DNA of 64,000 nucleotides from positions 186,001 to 250,000 of the forward strand of contig DASRAU010000034.1 in NCBI GenBank assembly GCA_035638075.1, in the 5' to 3' direction. Position 1 is the first letter of the stretch, and each line of letters opens with the position of its first letter. Shown here piece after piece: positions 25,993 through 34,563 of this stretch. This stretch comes from DASRAU01 sp035638075. GTDB taxonomy: Bacteria; Acidobacteriota; Polarisedimenticolia; Gp22-AA2. Below the pieces are notes generated by a model. That model worked only from the letters and a program-made list of their open reading frames with translations, searched no databases and was not told the DNA's origin. A program made the translations under genes and the position numbers.

Positions 25993-26292
25993 TTGGCGGG
26001 CGTGCGCATCATGTACTGGAAGCACATCCCTTATGCCGTGCGGGCCAAGGACGACGCGGGGCAGGTGTCGCGGTCCCTCCCGCAGGCATTCCAGGAAGCC
26101 ATCGACGCCCTGGCCATGAACGTGGGCGCGGCCGCCGCCGAGGACTACCAGGCGGGCTTCCGCTGGGGCCCGACCGAAGAGGCCCCGGGGTCCGCCGCCG
26201 CGGCCGCCGATGCCGCCGTGGCCGCCCTCGTCGCCGCCTGGCCTGACGACCGTCTCAAGGCCGCGGCCCGCGGCGAAGACGAGGGTCGGTGA
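25993..26292 (+). CDS. Small conserved protein of the Virulence_fact family
   Basis: A 99-residue protein whose N-terminal part (IMYWKHIPYAVRAKDD, GQVSRSLPQAFQEAIDALAM, EDYQAGFRWG) matches the pattern of a small family labelled virulence factor in Pfam; the family's biochemical role is not established as far as I know. The Ala-rich C-terminus is variable. I chose TTG at 25993 because GGAGGA ends 6 nt before it; a GTG at 26002 would be 15 nt away. It is the first gene of a four-gene operon: its stop overlaps the next start as GTGA. Confidence 0.7.
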   Translation: MAGVRIMYWKHIPYAVRAKDDAGQVSRSLPQAFQEAIDALAMNVGAAAAEDYQAGFRWGPTEEAPGSAAAAADAAVAALVAAWPDDRLKAAARGEDEGR

Positions 26293-27437
26293 CCCAGATG
26301 CGCACCGGCGCCGGTGGGCCTGATCCGGGTCGTCCGCCGCTGCCGGCGGGGGATCCGGCCCTTCTGCCGTTCCTGCAGGCCCGCGACGAAGCGCAGGCGG
26401 GGCTGCTCCTCGACGACATCGTCGCCCGCCACGCCGAGCCGGTCGCCCGCGCCGCCGTGGCGCGGCACCTGCGCGCCGCCGGCGCGCGCCCCGGGCCTCT
26501 TCCCGACGCGGAGGCGCTCAGCGCCCACGTCCTGCTCATCCTGAGGCAACGGCTGCGCGACCTGCGGCGTCCTTCCTCCGCCCCCGGAGACACGCGGCTC
26601 TTCGGCGAGCTGCGGTCGTTCCTGGCGGCGCAGGCGGACGACGCCTGCCGCGGCTGGCTGCGCGGCGCCTTCCCGCACCGCATCCGGCTGGCGCACCGCC
26701 TGCGATATCTCCTGGCGCGCGATCGGCGTTTCGTCCTGCGGGCCACGCCCGACGACGAGTGGCGCTGCGGCCTGGCCGGGCGCGACGCGCGCCTGTTCGC
26801 CTCGGGGGAGGCGTCGGGGCCGGGTCGTCGCATTCAGGAGGCGCCGCACGGCGCCCGGCCGGTCCCGGCGCGGCTGGGAAGCGACCCGATGGCCCTGTCC
26901 GACCGGGCGTTCGATCTGCTGACCCGCGCAGGAGGACCGGTGGATCTCGAGCACCTCGTGGACGCGCTGGAGGCGGACATCGCCCAGGTCGAGGCCGCCT
27001 CGGGCGCCGACCCCGAGGACGAGGGTCCGGTGGCGTCTTCGTCCTTCCCGGAGATCGCCGATGACGGAGGCGAGGCGGCGGAGGAGGCCGCGGCCGATCC
27101 GGTCGCCGCGCTGCGCCGCCTGTGGGACGAGATCGTCGCGCTGCCGCCGCTGCAGCGCGCGGCGTTCCTCCTGAATCTGCGCGACGGCGAGGGTCGGGGC
27201 GTCATCGCCCTGTTCCCGATCGCGGGCGTGGCCGACCTGCGCCGCATCGCCGCGGTGCTCGACATGACCCCGGAGCGGCTCGCGGAGCGCTGGCGGGCGC
27301 TGCCGCTCGACGATGCCGCCATCGCCGCGCGGCTCGGGCTGACGCGGCACCAGGTCGGCTTGCTGCGGCGCGCGGCGCGCGAGCGCCTGGCGCGGCGGCT
27401 CGCCGCCCCTCCGGCGCCGCGCAGCCGGCGCGCATGA
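26289..27437 (+). CDS. Atypical sigma-70-like factor
   Basis: A 382-residue soluble protein starting at GTG inside the stop of the previous gene. The first 130 residues resemble an ECF region-2-like helical layout (IVARHAEPVARAAVARHL, LILRQRLRDL), followed by a conserved-looking LAHRLRYLLARDRRF element. The last 120 residues resemble region 4, with ALPPLQRAAFLLNLRD and a helix-turn-helix-like AIAARLGLTRHQVGLLRRAARERL. The middle is acidic and variable. The next gene encodes a double zinc-finger membrane protein, the typical partner of an ECF factor. Core motifs are weak, so it might be a sigma-derived regulator rather than a working sigma factor. Confidence 0.55.
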   Translation: MTQMRTGAGGPDPGRPPLPAGDPALLPFLQARDEAQAGLLLDDIVARHAEPVARAAVARHLRAAGARPGPLPDAEALSAHVLLILRQRLRDLRRPSSAPGDTRLFGELRSFLAAQADDACRGWLRGAFPHRIRLAHRLRYLLARDRRFVLRATPDDEWRCGLAGRDARLFASGEASGPGRRIQEAPHGARPVPARLGSDPMALSDRAFDLLTRAGGPVDLEHLVDALEADIAQVEAASGADPEDEGPVASSSFPEIADDGGEAAEEAAADPVAALRRLWDEIVALPPLQRAAFLLNLRDGEGRGVIALFPIAGVADLRRIAAVLDMTPERLAERWRALPLDDAAIAARLGLTRHQVGLLRRAARERLARRLAAPPAPRSRRA

Positions 27438-29194
27438 CGCACCTCGGCGCCGATCTCCTGATGGGGTATGCGCGGCGGACCCTCGACGCCGAGGCGCTGC
27501 TCCTGGCCGACGACCATCTCTCCGGCTGCCTCGAGTGCCGCGGGCGCCTGACCGACGACGACGGGCTGCGCGCCACGGTGCGCTCCATGCGGCGCGATCT
27601 CGCGGCGGCGCGGCAGGCGCCGACCAGCCACCTGCCGTACGACCAGATCGAAGCGCGTGCCGAGGGCCGGCTGCGCGGGGCCGCGCGCGAGGTCGCCGAG
27701 ACGCACCTCGAGTCGTGCGCGCCCTGCGCGGTGCAGGCCCGCGACCTGGAGCGCTTCGCGACCGCCTTCCGCGACGCGCGGCCGCGCGCCACCATCGCCG
27801 GCGCCGCCGCGGCCGCCGCCGGCAACGACTTCCTGGTGGGCGCGGGGACCACGTTCACCAACGGGACGGGTTCCGCTCCAGCCTCACGCGCCGCCGCCGC
27901 TGCGGGTGACGTCGCCGCGGACGCGGGCGATGACGCCGCGGCTGGCGAAGACCCGGTGCGGGCCGACGGAGCGCGCCCGACGTTCCGCCTGTCGGACGAG
28001 GCGGCAGCGGAAGCCACGCGGCCGTCTCCGTATCGTGCGATCCGCCTCGCTCCGGCCACCATGGAGTCGGAGGAGCCGGAGGAGCGCAGCCTGGCCGCGA
28101 CGGTCGCGCTGATCGTCATGGGCGCGGCGGTGCTCGTCGGCGTCGGCTTCGGCGGCCGCGCCGCGTACCAGAAGATGGTCGTGCTCAAGGGGCGCGTGCA
28201 GGAGCTCGAGCGCCGCAACGAGAGCCTGCAGGCCCAGGCCGACGCCGCGGAGCGCGCGCAGTCGGAGGCCGCCGCCTTCGCCACGCAGCCCGGCGGTGGT
28301 TCGGGCGCTGCGACGCCCACCGGTGCCGCGAACGCCGCGCCGGCGCCGGCACCGGATGCCGCCGTCCTGGCGCAGACCGCGCCGGTCCAGGCGCGGCGCG
28401 AGGTGACCATCCTGGACAAGAAGGGCGCCGTCGGTCTCGATGCCGAGGGCGATCTCGTCGGCTTCGACGGACTGCCGGTGGCCGCAGGGAAGATCCTCGC
28501 GTCGGCGCTGCGGCGCGGCGGCGTCGAAGTGCCGGACGAGATCCGCACGCTCGCCACGGTGCGGCCGAACCTGCCGGATGCCGGCGACGCGGGCGCCTCG
28601 GAAGGGGTCGTCACGCTCGCCACCGCGAACGGCACCTACGTGCGCGGGACCCGCCCCGTGTTGTCCTGGGGTGCGGTCGAAGGGGCCACCGGGTATCGCG
28701 TCACCCTCTTCGACGCGGGTGGGAACGCGCTCGCCCAGACCGGTCCGACCAGGAACACGAGCTGGACGGTGCCGCGGGCGCTGCCGCGGGGCCAGGTGTA
28801 CCAGTGGCGCGTGGTCGCGCTGCGTCCCGCCGATGCGGCGGCCGTCGCGGCGGCTGTCGGCAGCGGCCCCGAGGGTGCATCTGGATCGCCTGAAGCAGCG
28901 GCAGGCGCCGCGGCGCCTGCCGTCGCGCCGGCCTCGGCGCCACGCGGCGCGGCGACGGAGCGCCTCGCCACCGGCGTCGCCCGCTTCAAGGTGCTCGGGC
29001 AGGAGGACGCGACGGCCCTCGAGCGCGGCCTGCGTGCCGCCCCGGGCTCGCGCCTCGTCGCGGGCGTGCTCGCGGCGCGCGCGGGGCTTCTCGACGACGC
29101 CGAGCGCGAGCTGCGCGCCCTCGCCACCGACAACCCCGACTCCGACGTGGTGCGCGGTCTTCTCGCCAGCGTCGAGGCGGCGCGGATCCCCTGA
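27434..29194 (+). CDS. Membrane protein with two zinc-finger (zf-HC2) motifs, anti-sigma-like
   Basis: A 586-residue protein. Two H-x3-C-x2-C motifs (HLSGCLEC at about residue 31 and HLESCAPC at about 93) match the anti-sigma zinc-binding fold. One membrane helix follows at about 220-240 (TVALIVMGAAVLVGVGFGG), then a coiled coil (about 250-275), a low-complexity Ala/Pro stretch, a fibronectin-III-like domain (RPVLSWGAVEGATGYRVTLF, about 410-450) and a TPR-like tail. The N-terminus should be cytoplasmic and bind the sigma-like protein encoded just upstream (ATGA overlap); the C-terminal part should be periplasmic and sense or bind something there. The stop overlaps the start of the YjbQ gene as CTGA. 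Confidence 0.75.
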   Translation: MTHLGADLLMGYARRTLDAEALLLADDHLSGCLECRGRLTDDDGLRATVRSMRRDLAAARQAPTSHLPYDQIEARAEGRLRGAAREVAETHLESCAPCAVQARDLERFATAFRDARPRATIAGAAAAAAGNDFLVGAGTTFTNGTGSAPASRAAAAAGDVAADAGDDAAAGEDPVRADGARPTFRLSDEAAAEATRPSPYRAIRLAPATMESEEPEERSLAATVALIVMGAAVLVGVGFGGRAAYQKMVVLKGRVQELERRNESLQAQADAAERAQSEAAAFATQPGGGSGAATPTGAANAAPAPAPDAAVLAQTAPVQARREVTILDKKGAVGLDAEGDLVGFDGLPVAAGKILASALRRGGVEVPDEIRTLATVRPNLPDAGDAGASEGVVTLATANGTYVRGTRPVLSWGAVEGATGYRVTLFDAGGNALAQTGPTRNTSWTVPRALPRGQVYQWRVVALRPADAAAVAAAVGSGPEGASGSPEAAAGAAAPAVAPASAPRGAATERLATGVARFKVLGQEDATALERGLRAAPGSRLVAGVLAARAGLLDDAERELRALATDNPDSDVVRGLLASVEAARIP

Positions 29195-29607
29195 GACAGC
29201 ACCTCGATCAGTTCACCGTCAAGACCGCCCGCGGCCTGACCGACATCACCGCCCGGGTGCGCCGCGTCGTCGCGGCCTCCGGCATCCGGCGCGGCCTCTG
29301 CACGGTCACCATCCGGCACACCTCGGCGAGCCTCGTCATCCAGGAGAACGCCGACCCCAAGGTGCTGACCGATCTCGAGGCGTTCCTGACCCGCCTGGTC
29401 CCGGACGGCGATCCCCTCTTCACGCACTGCGACGAGGGAGAGGACGACATGCCGTCGCACGTGAAAGCCGCCGTCACCCGCACGAGCGAGCAGATTCCCA
29501 TCGACGGGGGAGAGCTGCTGCTCGGCACCTGGCAGGGCCTCTACGTCTGGGACCACCGCCACCACCCGCGCGACCGCCGCATCGTCGTCCACGTCCTCGG
29601 CGAATAA
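29191..29607 (+). CDS. YjbQ family protein, probable CTG start
   Basis: A 138-residue protein of the YjbQ family (UPF0047; secondary thiamine-phosphate synthase activity reported for E. coli YjbQ). Conserved motifs are IRHTSASLVIQENADP, DDMPSHVKAAVT and LLLGTWQGLYVWDHR. The first ATG/GTG in frame (29257) would remove the first strands of the fold (DQFTVKTARGLTDIT). The only candidate further upstream is CTG at 29191, which overlaps the previous stop as CTGA, the same geometry as the ATGA, GTGA and TTGA junctions elsewhere in the window. I therefore call a CTG start. It is the last gene of the sigma-like operon. Confidence 0.8.
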   Translation: MRQHLDQFTVKTARGLTDITARVRRVVAASGIRRGLCTVTIRHTSASLVIQENADPKVLTDLEAFLTRLVPDGDPLFTHCDEGEDDMPSHVKAAVTRTSEQIPIDGGELLLGTWQGLYVWDHRHHPRDRRIVVHVLGE

Positions 29608-29615
29608 AACCCTGG

Positions 29616-30848
29616 CTAGGTCGCCTGCGGGCGCGGCAAGCGGATGACCACGACCGTCTGGTCGTCCACGGGGCGGGTGCGGCCGGAGAACGCCTCGACC
29701 TTCTGGAAGATGAGATCGACGAGGGCCTTGGCGGGAAGATCCTGGTTTCCCTGGACGATCTCCTTCATCCGGTCGAGTCCGAACTGCTCATCCTTCGCGT
29801 CGGCCGCCTCGGTGATGCCGTCGGAATAGAGGACGACGATGTTCCCCGGCCGCATGACGACGTAGCCGCGTTCGTAGCGCGCGTCGGGATCGGGGCCGAG
29901 CACCATCCCGCCCTGGTCGAGCAGGGCGAAGGCGCCGTCGCGGAAGAAGAGGCCGGGCGGATGGCCGGCGCTGCAGTAGATGAAGTTGCCGTTTTTCTCC
30001 AGCTCGCCGTAGAACAGCGAGATGAAGCGCGTCGCCAGGGTCGAGCGGTTGATGACCTTGTTCAGCTTCTCGACCGTGCTGATGAGCTTGAGGTTTTCCT
30101 GCACGCCCATGCGCAGCCCGGTGATGACGTCGCGCGCCTGCAGGGCGGCCGGCAGCCCGTGCCCCGACGAGTCGGCGACGGCGACGGCGAGGATGCGGTC
30201 CGAGATCGGGATGAAATCGAAGAGGTCGCCGCCGACCACCTCGGCCGCGACCGAGCGGCCGGCCAGTTCGTAGGCGTGGAACACCGGAGTCGAGTTCGGC
30301 AGCAGCGCCTTCTGGATGCGACGCGCCTCCTCCATCACGTCGACGAAGCGGGCCTCGCGGATCTTCTGCGCGACGACGTGCTGCACGGCCGACAGGAGAT
30401 AGAGCAGCCGCTCGCGGTCGTACTCCCCCTCGATGCTGAAGGAGAGAAGCCAGCGGTTGTCCTCGCCGATGGTCAGGGCCGCGAAGGCGGAGACCCCCAG
30501 CGGGTCCTCGATCGACCGGTCGAAGCCGGGGTCGCTTTCCTTCATCACCAGCAGCCCGCGTTCGAGGAGCAGCGCCACCGCCTGGTAGGTGATCGGCACG
30601 GTGTAGCCGATCCGGTCGGGCGGGCTCTCGCCGTACCAGCGGCGCAGCACGTAGCGTTCCGGCTCGTCGAGCTTCTCGTAGAGGCGCCCGGCGACCAGGT
30701 TCAGGTCGTCGCGGTAGTCGCGCAGGATGGTCTTGAGGATGGCGTCGAGCGTCGACATCACGTCCCGCTGCGCCACGATGGTCCCGAGCGTGCCGTCGAG
30801 CCGGCGCCAGAACGAGCGGTACTGGAGTGAGCGCTCGACGGTGGTCAT
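29616..30848 (-). CDS. SpoIIE-family PP2C serine phosphatase with GAF-like sensor domain
   Basis: A 410-residue cytoplasmic protein. The first 180 residues look like a GAF domain (DVMSTLDAILKTILRDYRDDLNLVAG onward), followed by a helical linker (MEEARRIQKALLP) and a SpoIIE phosphatase domain from about 195 with metal-binding motifs GGDLFDFIP, ADSSGHGLPAAL, YCSAGHPPG, LYSDGITEA and DDQTVVVIRL. Such proteins dephosphorylate anti-anti-sigma factors or similar switches. The start follows GGAGG at 6 nt; an upstream in-frame ATG lacks a ribosome site. It ends 8 bp from the convergent YjbQ gene. No STAS or RsbW partner is nearby. Confidence 0.9.
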   Translation of the reverse strand: MTTVERSLQYRSFWRRLDGTLGTIVAQRDVMSTLDAILKTILRDYRDDLNLVAGRLYEKLDEPERYVLRRWYGESPPDRIGYTVPITYQAVALLLERGLLVMKESDPGFDRSIEDPLGVSAFAALTIGEDNRWLLSFSIEGEYDRERLLYLLSAVQHVVAQKIREARFVDVMEEARRIQKALLPNSTPVFHAYELAGRSVAAEVVGGDLFDFIPISDRILAVAVADSSGHGLPAALQARDVITGLRMGVQENLKLISTVEKLNKVINRSTLATRFISLFYGELEKNGNFIYCSAGHPPGLFFRDGAFALLDQGGMVLGPDPDARYERGYVVMRPGNIVVLYSDGITEAADAKDEQFGLDRMKEIVQGNQDLPAKALVDLIFQKVEAFSGRTRPVDDQTVVVIRLPRPQAT

Positions 30849-30873
30849 CTCGATCCTCCGCGGCCCAAGGCGT

Positions 30874-33102
30874 TCATCGGGCCTCCCCGAGCCGTTTCCG
30901 GACACCCTGCGCCGCGTTGTCGTTGGGGTCGATCCTGAGCGCCGTCTCGATCTCGCGCCGGGCGCCGTCGAGGTCCTTCTTCTGCATCAGCACCTCCGCC
31001 AGCCGGACGTGAGCCTTGACGTAGTCGGGAGCGATGCGCACCGCCTCTTCCAGCGCCTTCTGAGCCTCGTCGTTCGATCCTCCCCGGGTGAACAGGAGAT
31101 TGCCGAGGTTGTAGCGCGACTTCTCGTAGCGGGGGGACAGCGCGCTCGCCTGCCGGAACTCGCGCTCGGCGCCGGCCGCGTCGCCCAGCTGCTGGAGGGT
31201 CAGGCCGAGTGAATTGTGGAAGCGCGGATCGGACGGCTGCTGCGCGATCGATTTTTCGAGCGGCTCACGAGCCTCGCCCGGGCGCTTTTGATCGAGCAGG
31301 ACCGAGCCGAGCGCGAACCAGGCCTCCCCGCCGCCGGTGCCTTCTTCGGCTGCCTTGCGGTACACGGCCGCAGCCTCGTCGAGACGGCCGGCGCGCACCA
31401 GCGCCGCCCCCTCGGCCTTGCGCGCGGTCCAGAAGGTCGGGCGCGAATCGGACGCGCGCGAGAAGGTGTCGAGCGCCTCGTCGTCGCGGCCGAGCCGGGC
31501 CAGGCTGTTGCCGCGGTTGACCAGGGCATAGGTGTGCGTCGGCCACAGGGCGAGGCAGCGGTCGTACTCGGCGACGGCGTCCTCGTGCTGCCCGCGATCG
31601 GCCAGCGCCGAACCGAGGTTGTAGTGCACGTTCGCCTCGACCGACATGGCCGGCCGTCCCAGCGGCAGGAACGAGATGAGGAAGAAGACCGCCGCCGCCA
31701 GGACGCCGCGCGCCAGCGACGGGTCGGGCCCTTCACCCCGGCGGAAGGTCGAGACGGCGCGCGCGACGAAGGCGCCCGCCGGGATGAGCAGCGCCGGCAC
31801 CAGCGGCAGCCGGTACCGCGACGACATGTAGAACAAGAGGGGGACGGCCGCCGCCCACGCCATATAAAGATGAAGGGCCCGCCCGCGCGCGTCTGCAGCG
31901 GCGATCCCGGAAACGTAATGGGCCAGCGCCAGGGCGCCGATGGCGGCGAACGGCAGGAAGGCGCCCCACAGGATCGGCAGCCGCTCCCGTTCGACGTACT
32001 GGCTGTACTCGGTCGAGGGCTCGTACGACCCGACGAGCGCCATCGCCTTGCGCCCCTCGAGCGCCAGCCACGAGAGAGGCGACCCGACGATGAAGGCGAA
32101 GCCCTTGCGCAGGAAGTGCGAGCTGATCTCGCTGCGCTTCAGCGGGTGGCCGACCTCGCGCTCCGCGACGGCGCGCTCCTCGTCGGCCTGCAGGTCGGCG
32201 GCGCCGGTGAACCCGGGCGGGGGCATGAAGAGCCCGACCGCCTGCGGGTTGTTTCCCTGGTAGAAGGTGACCCCGCCCTGCGCCGAGACGAGCTGCAGGT
32301 CTCCCGCGGCGGCCAGGTTGTGCAGAAGCGAAGGCAGGAGGACGGCGAAGGCGCCGAGGGCGAAAGAGAGCGCCGCTCCGAAGCGCCGCCGCGCCAGCCG
32401 ATCGAGCGTGCACAGGAGCGCCAGGAGCTGCGCCGCCGGCAGGCACAGGGAGAGCAGCCCCACTCCCGCTCCGGCGAGGCCGTCGCTGCGCCGTCCGTCG
32501 TTCTCCTCGGCGCGCAGCAGCAGATGGAGCGCGACCAGGCACAGGAGCGAGCCGAGCGCGACGCCGAGGATCTTGGTCTCGAAGAACGCGAAGGGCAGGT
32601 AGAGGGCGGCCATCCCGGCGGTCCACAGCGCCGCGCGCGCGCCGGACAGGCGCTCCGCGATCGAGTGCAGCAGGACGATCGAGGCGAGCCCGAGGATCGC
32701 CTGCAGGACGTAGACGATCGTCAGCGCATGCCCGGCGACCCTCTCCAGGAGGGCGAGCAGGTAGGGGTAGAGCGGCGCGAAGTAGAACGACTCGCGGCCG
32801 ATCCAGGCGCCGCCGGCGATGCGCTGCGCCCACGCGTCGTAGATCGACGCGTCGAGGATGAGCGTGTCGCGCAGGATCGGGTCCTTCATCCAGGTGACGA
32901 GGTAGAAGACCCGGAACGCCGCCGCGGCCAGGAGGACGACCGCCAGCCCGACTGGCAGCCGGAAACCCCCGCCGGACGGCGGTCCCGGGCGCCCCTCCGC
33001 GCGGGGTGCGGATTTCGTGCTCGTCGAGCTGGAGGTTCTGCCGCGATCCAAAGGCTGTCTCCGCCGCGCCACCAGGGGATGCCCGGGGTGCCTTGCCTTC
33101 AC
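30874..33102 (-). CDS. GT39-like membrane glycosyltransferase with C-terminal TPR repeats
   Basis: A 742-residue protein. About eleven membrane helices (residues 50-470) carry an early acidic loop LILDASIYDAWAQ after the first helix, where PMT/ArnT-type (GT39) enzymes place their catalytic Asp, and a periplasmic MSSRYRLPLVPALL segment. From about 500 to 735 come seven or so TPR repeats (VHYNLGSALADRGQHEDAV, SLGLTLQQLGDAAGAEREF, RYNLGNLLF). It probably transfers a sugar from a polyprenyl-phosphate donor to an exported acceptor, with the TPRs binding a partner. The GTG start is 9 nt from a -10-like TAGCGT (33117-33112) with no Shine-Dalgarno. It ends 25 bp before the SpoIIE gene on the same strand. 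Confidence 0.75.
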   Translation of the reverse strand: MKARHPGHPLVARRRQPLDRGRTSSSTSTKSAPRAEGRPGPPSGGGFRLPVGLAVVLLAAAAFRVFYLVTWMKDPILRDTLILDASIYDAWAQRIAGGAWIGRESFYFAPLYPYLLALLERVAGHALTIVYVLQAILGLASIVLLHSIAERLSGARAALWTAGMAALYLPFAFFETKILGVALGSLLCLVALHLLLRAEENDGRRSDGLAGAGVGLLSLCLPAAQLLALLCTLDRLARRRFGAALSFALGAFAVLLPSLLHNLAAAGDLQLVSAQGGVTFYQGNNPQAVGLFMPPPGFTGAADLQADEERAVAEREVGHPLKRSEISSHFLRKGFAFIVGSPLSWLALEGRKAMALVGSYEPSTEYSQYVERERLPILWGAFLPFAAIGALALAHYVSGIAAADARGRALHLYMAWAAAVPLLFYMSSRYRLPLVPALLIPAGAFVARAVSTFRRGEGPDPSLARGVLAAAVFFLISFLPLGRPAMSVEANVHYNLGSALADRGQHEDAVAEYDRCLALWPTHTYALVNRGNSLARLGRDDEALDTFSRASDSRPTFWTARKAEGAALVRAGRLDEAAAVYRKAAEEGTGGGEAWFALGSVLLDQKRPGEAREPLEKSIAQQPSDPRFHNSLGLTLQQLGDAAGAEREFRQASALSPRYEKSRYNLGNLLFTRGGSNDEAQKALEEAVRIAPDYVKAHVRLAEVLMQKKDLDGARREIETALRIDPNDNAAQGVRKRLGEAR

Positions 33103-33111
33103 CGGAGGCGG

Positions 33112-33117
33112 ACGCTA
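33112..33117 (-). promoter_or_regulatory. -10-like box TAGCGT of the GT39/TPR gene
   Basis: On the minus strand TAGCGTCC precedes the GTG by 9 nt, with no Shine-Dalgarno. The overlapping plus-strand TATTGT (33116-33121) may serve the divergent gene at 33148. Confidence 0.35.
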
Positions 33118-33147
33118 TTGTCGCGACGGGCGCCGGGGGCGAGGACC

Positions 33148-33993
33148 ATGGGGGCGACAGCGCGGAGGATATCGCACAGAGGCCGGACGCCGGCGCGTCC
33201 CGGGGGCTTCGCCCTCCGCACCCTCCTGAAAGTCGCACTCGCCCTCCTTCCCGGGCTGCTCGCTCCGGCGGCGGCGCGGGCGGAGGTGAGGCGGCTCGCC
33301 TTTCCTGTGAGCGGCATGCATTCCCCCCTGGCGACCCGCGGCGTGGAGGAAGCCATCCGGCAGCTCCCGGGCGTGGCGCGCGTCAGTGCCGATCTCGGCA
33401 GTGGACGCGTCGAGGTCGAGGCGGAGAACCAGAAATCGCTCAACCTGCAGGAGGTGCGCACCCGCGCCGCCCGCGCCGGCTTCCCAGTCTCGGGAGATCT
33501 GGACATCCAGGCGCGCGGCCGTTTCGACACGGGCGTGGACGGGCGCATCACCTTCAAGGTCTCCGGAACGACCTATGCCTGGCAGGTCCTCGAGTCGGGA
33601 ACGCTGCTCGAAATCGTCCGCAGCCATCCCGGCTTGAAGGGGGAGTTCGTCGCCGGCTTCCGGTTGTTCGAGAAGCCCGTCTGGAACCACCCGGCGATCA
33701 GCCTCACCGGGTGGGAGGCGATCCCGGCGCCGGTCACCGCCGCACCGGGCCCGCCGGCGAAGCCCCTGCGCCCGCCGCCCGCAGGTCCGGCCGCTTCCTC
33801 GGGGAAGAATTCGGCACCGACGAGCAAGGCTTCGACGAAGCCCGCGACCAGCACGGCGAAGCCCATGACCGGCGCGAAACCCGCGACCGACAGGGCGAAG
33901 ACCGCCCCGACGAAGGCGACGGCGGCGACGTCGAAGGGCAGGACGCCCGGCCCGAAGCAGCGCAAGGAACCGCAGGACCCCGAAAAACCGTGA
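33148..33993 (+). CDS. Exported HMA-fold protein lacking the metal-binding cysteines
   Basis: A 281-residue protein with a Tat/Sec-like signal (RRISHRGRTPARPGGF, then TLLKVALALLPGLLAPAAARA). Residues about 47-115 follow the beta-alpha-beta pattern of a heavy-metal-associated domain (RLAFPVSGMHSPLATRGVEE, LPGVARVSADLGSGRVEVE), but the usual GMTCxxC reads GMHSPLA, so both cysteines are missing. A second alpha/beta segment follows (about 125-190), then a long Pro/Ala/Lys/Thr-rich tail. It overlaps the next gene, a TlpA-like lipoprotein, as GTGA; the pair may handle a periplasmic redox or folding task. Confidence 0.65.
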   Translation: MGATARRISHRGRTPARPGGFALRTLLKVALALLPGLLAPAAARAEVRRLAFPVSGMHSPLATRGVEEAIRQLPGVARVSADLGSGRVEVEAENQKSLNLQEVRTRAARAGFPVSGDLDIQARGRFDTGVDGRITFKVSGTTYAWQVLESGTLLEIVRSHPGLKGEFVAGFRLFEKPVWNHPAISLTGWEAIPAPVTAAPGPPAKPLRPPPAGPAASSGKNSAPTSKASTKPATSTAKPMTGAKPATDRAKTAPTKATAATSKGRTPGPKQRKEPQDPEKP

Positions 33994-34505
33994 CGCGCGC
34001 GATTCGCCTCGCGGCGCTCGGCGCCGCGCTCGCCGCCGGCCTCGTGCTCGGCGGCTGCGGCCGGAATCCGGACCCGTCCCGCGTTCGGCGCTCGGGTCCC
34101 GATCCCTTCCTGCCGATCGTGGCCGAGGATCCGCACGGCCGGGCGCTCCGCTTTGCGGATTTCGCCGGCCAGGTGCGCATCATCGACGTCTGGGCCTCGT
34201 GGTGCGGCCCCTGCCGCATGACCATCCCCGAGCTGAACGCGCTGTACGAGCGCTATCACGGGCGCGGCCTCGTCGTCATCGGCGTCTCGGTGGACGACCA
34301 GCCGGCGGCGGTGCTCGAGTTCCAGCGTCACATCCCCGTCCGCTATCCCACGGTGATGTTCAACCCGAACCTCGCCCTGCAGATCGGCCAGCCGTCGTCG
34401 ATTCCGACGACGTTCGTCGTGGATCGGGACGGGTCGGTGGTCAGGACGTTCGTCGGCTACGTGGACGCCGCGACCCTCGAGGCCGAGATCCTCAGACTGC
34501 TTTGA
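33990..34505 (+). CDS. TlpA/ResA-like thioredoxin-fold lipoprotein
   Basis: A 171-residue lipoprotein: signal peptide and lipobox LVLGGC with the lipidated Cys at residue 23. The thioredoxin fold carries the redox motif WASWCGPCRMTIPEL (Cys72, Cys75), the cis-Pro segment SSIPTTFVVDRDG and a GVSVDD strand, as in TlpA/ResA. It reduces disulfides on the outer side of a membrane, for instance for cytochrome c maturation or in oxidative stress repair. The GTG start is set by the overlap with the preceding gene. Its stop codon lies within the -35 box of the next promoter. Confidence 0.92.
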   Translation: MTRAIRLAALGAALAAGLVLGGCGRNPDPSRVRRSGPDPFLPIVAEDPHGRALRFADFAGQVRIIDVWASWCGPCRMTIPELNALYERYHGRGLVVIGVSVDDQPAAVLEFQRHIPVRYPTVMFNPNLALQIGQPSSIPTTFVVDRDGSVVRTFVGYVDAATLEAEILRLL

Positions 34506-34531
34506 CCTCCGGGGGTACGAGGGGCTACCAT
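34502..34531 (+). promoter_or_regulatory. Sigma-70 type promoter of the zinc-ribbon gene
   Basis: TTGACC (34502-34507), an 18-bp spacer and TACCAT (34526-34531). The -35 box overlaps the stop of the TlpA-like gene, the same layout as at 11435. The ATG follows about 32 nt after the -10 box. Confidence 0.55.
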
Positions 34532-34563
34532 GACGCCCTCCTGACCCCGCCTTTGGAGGCCCC

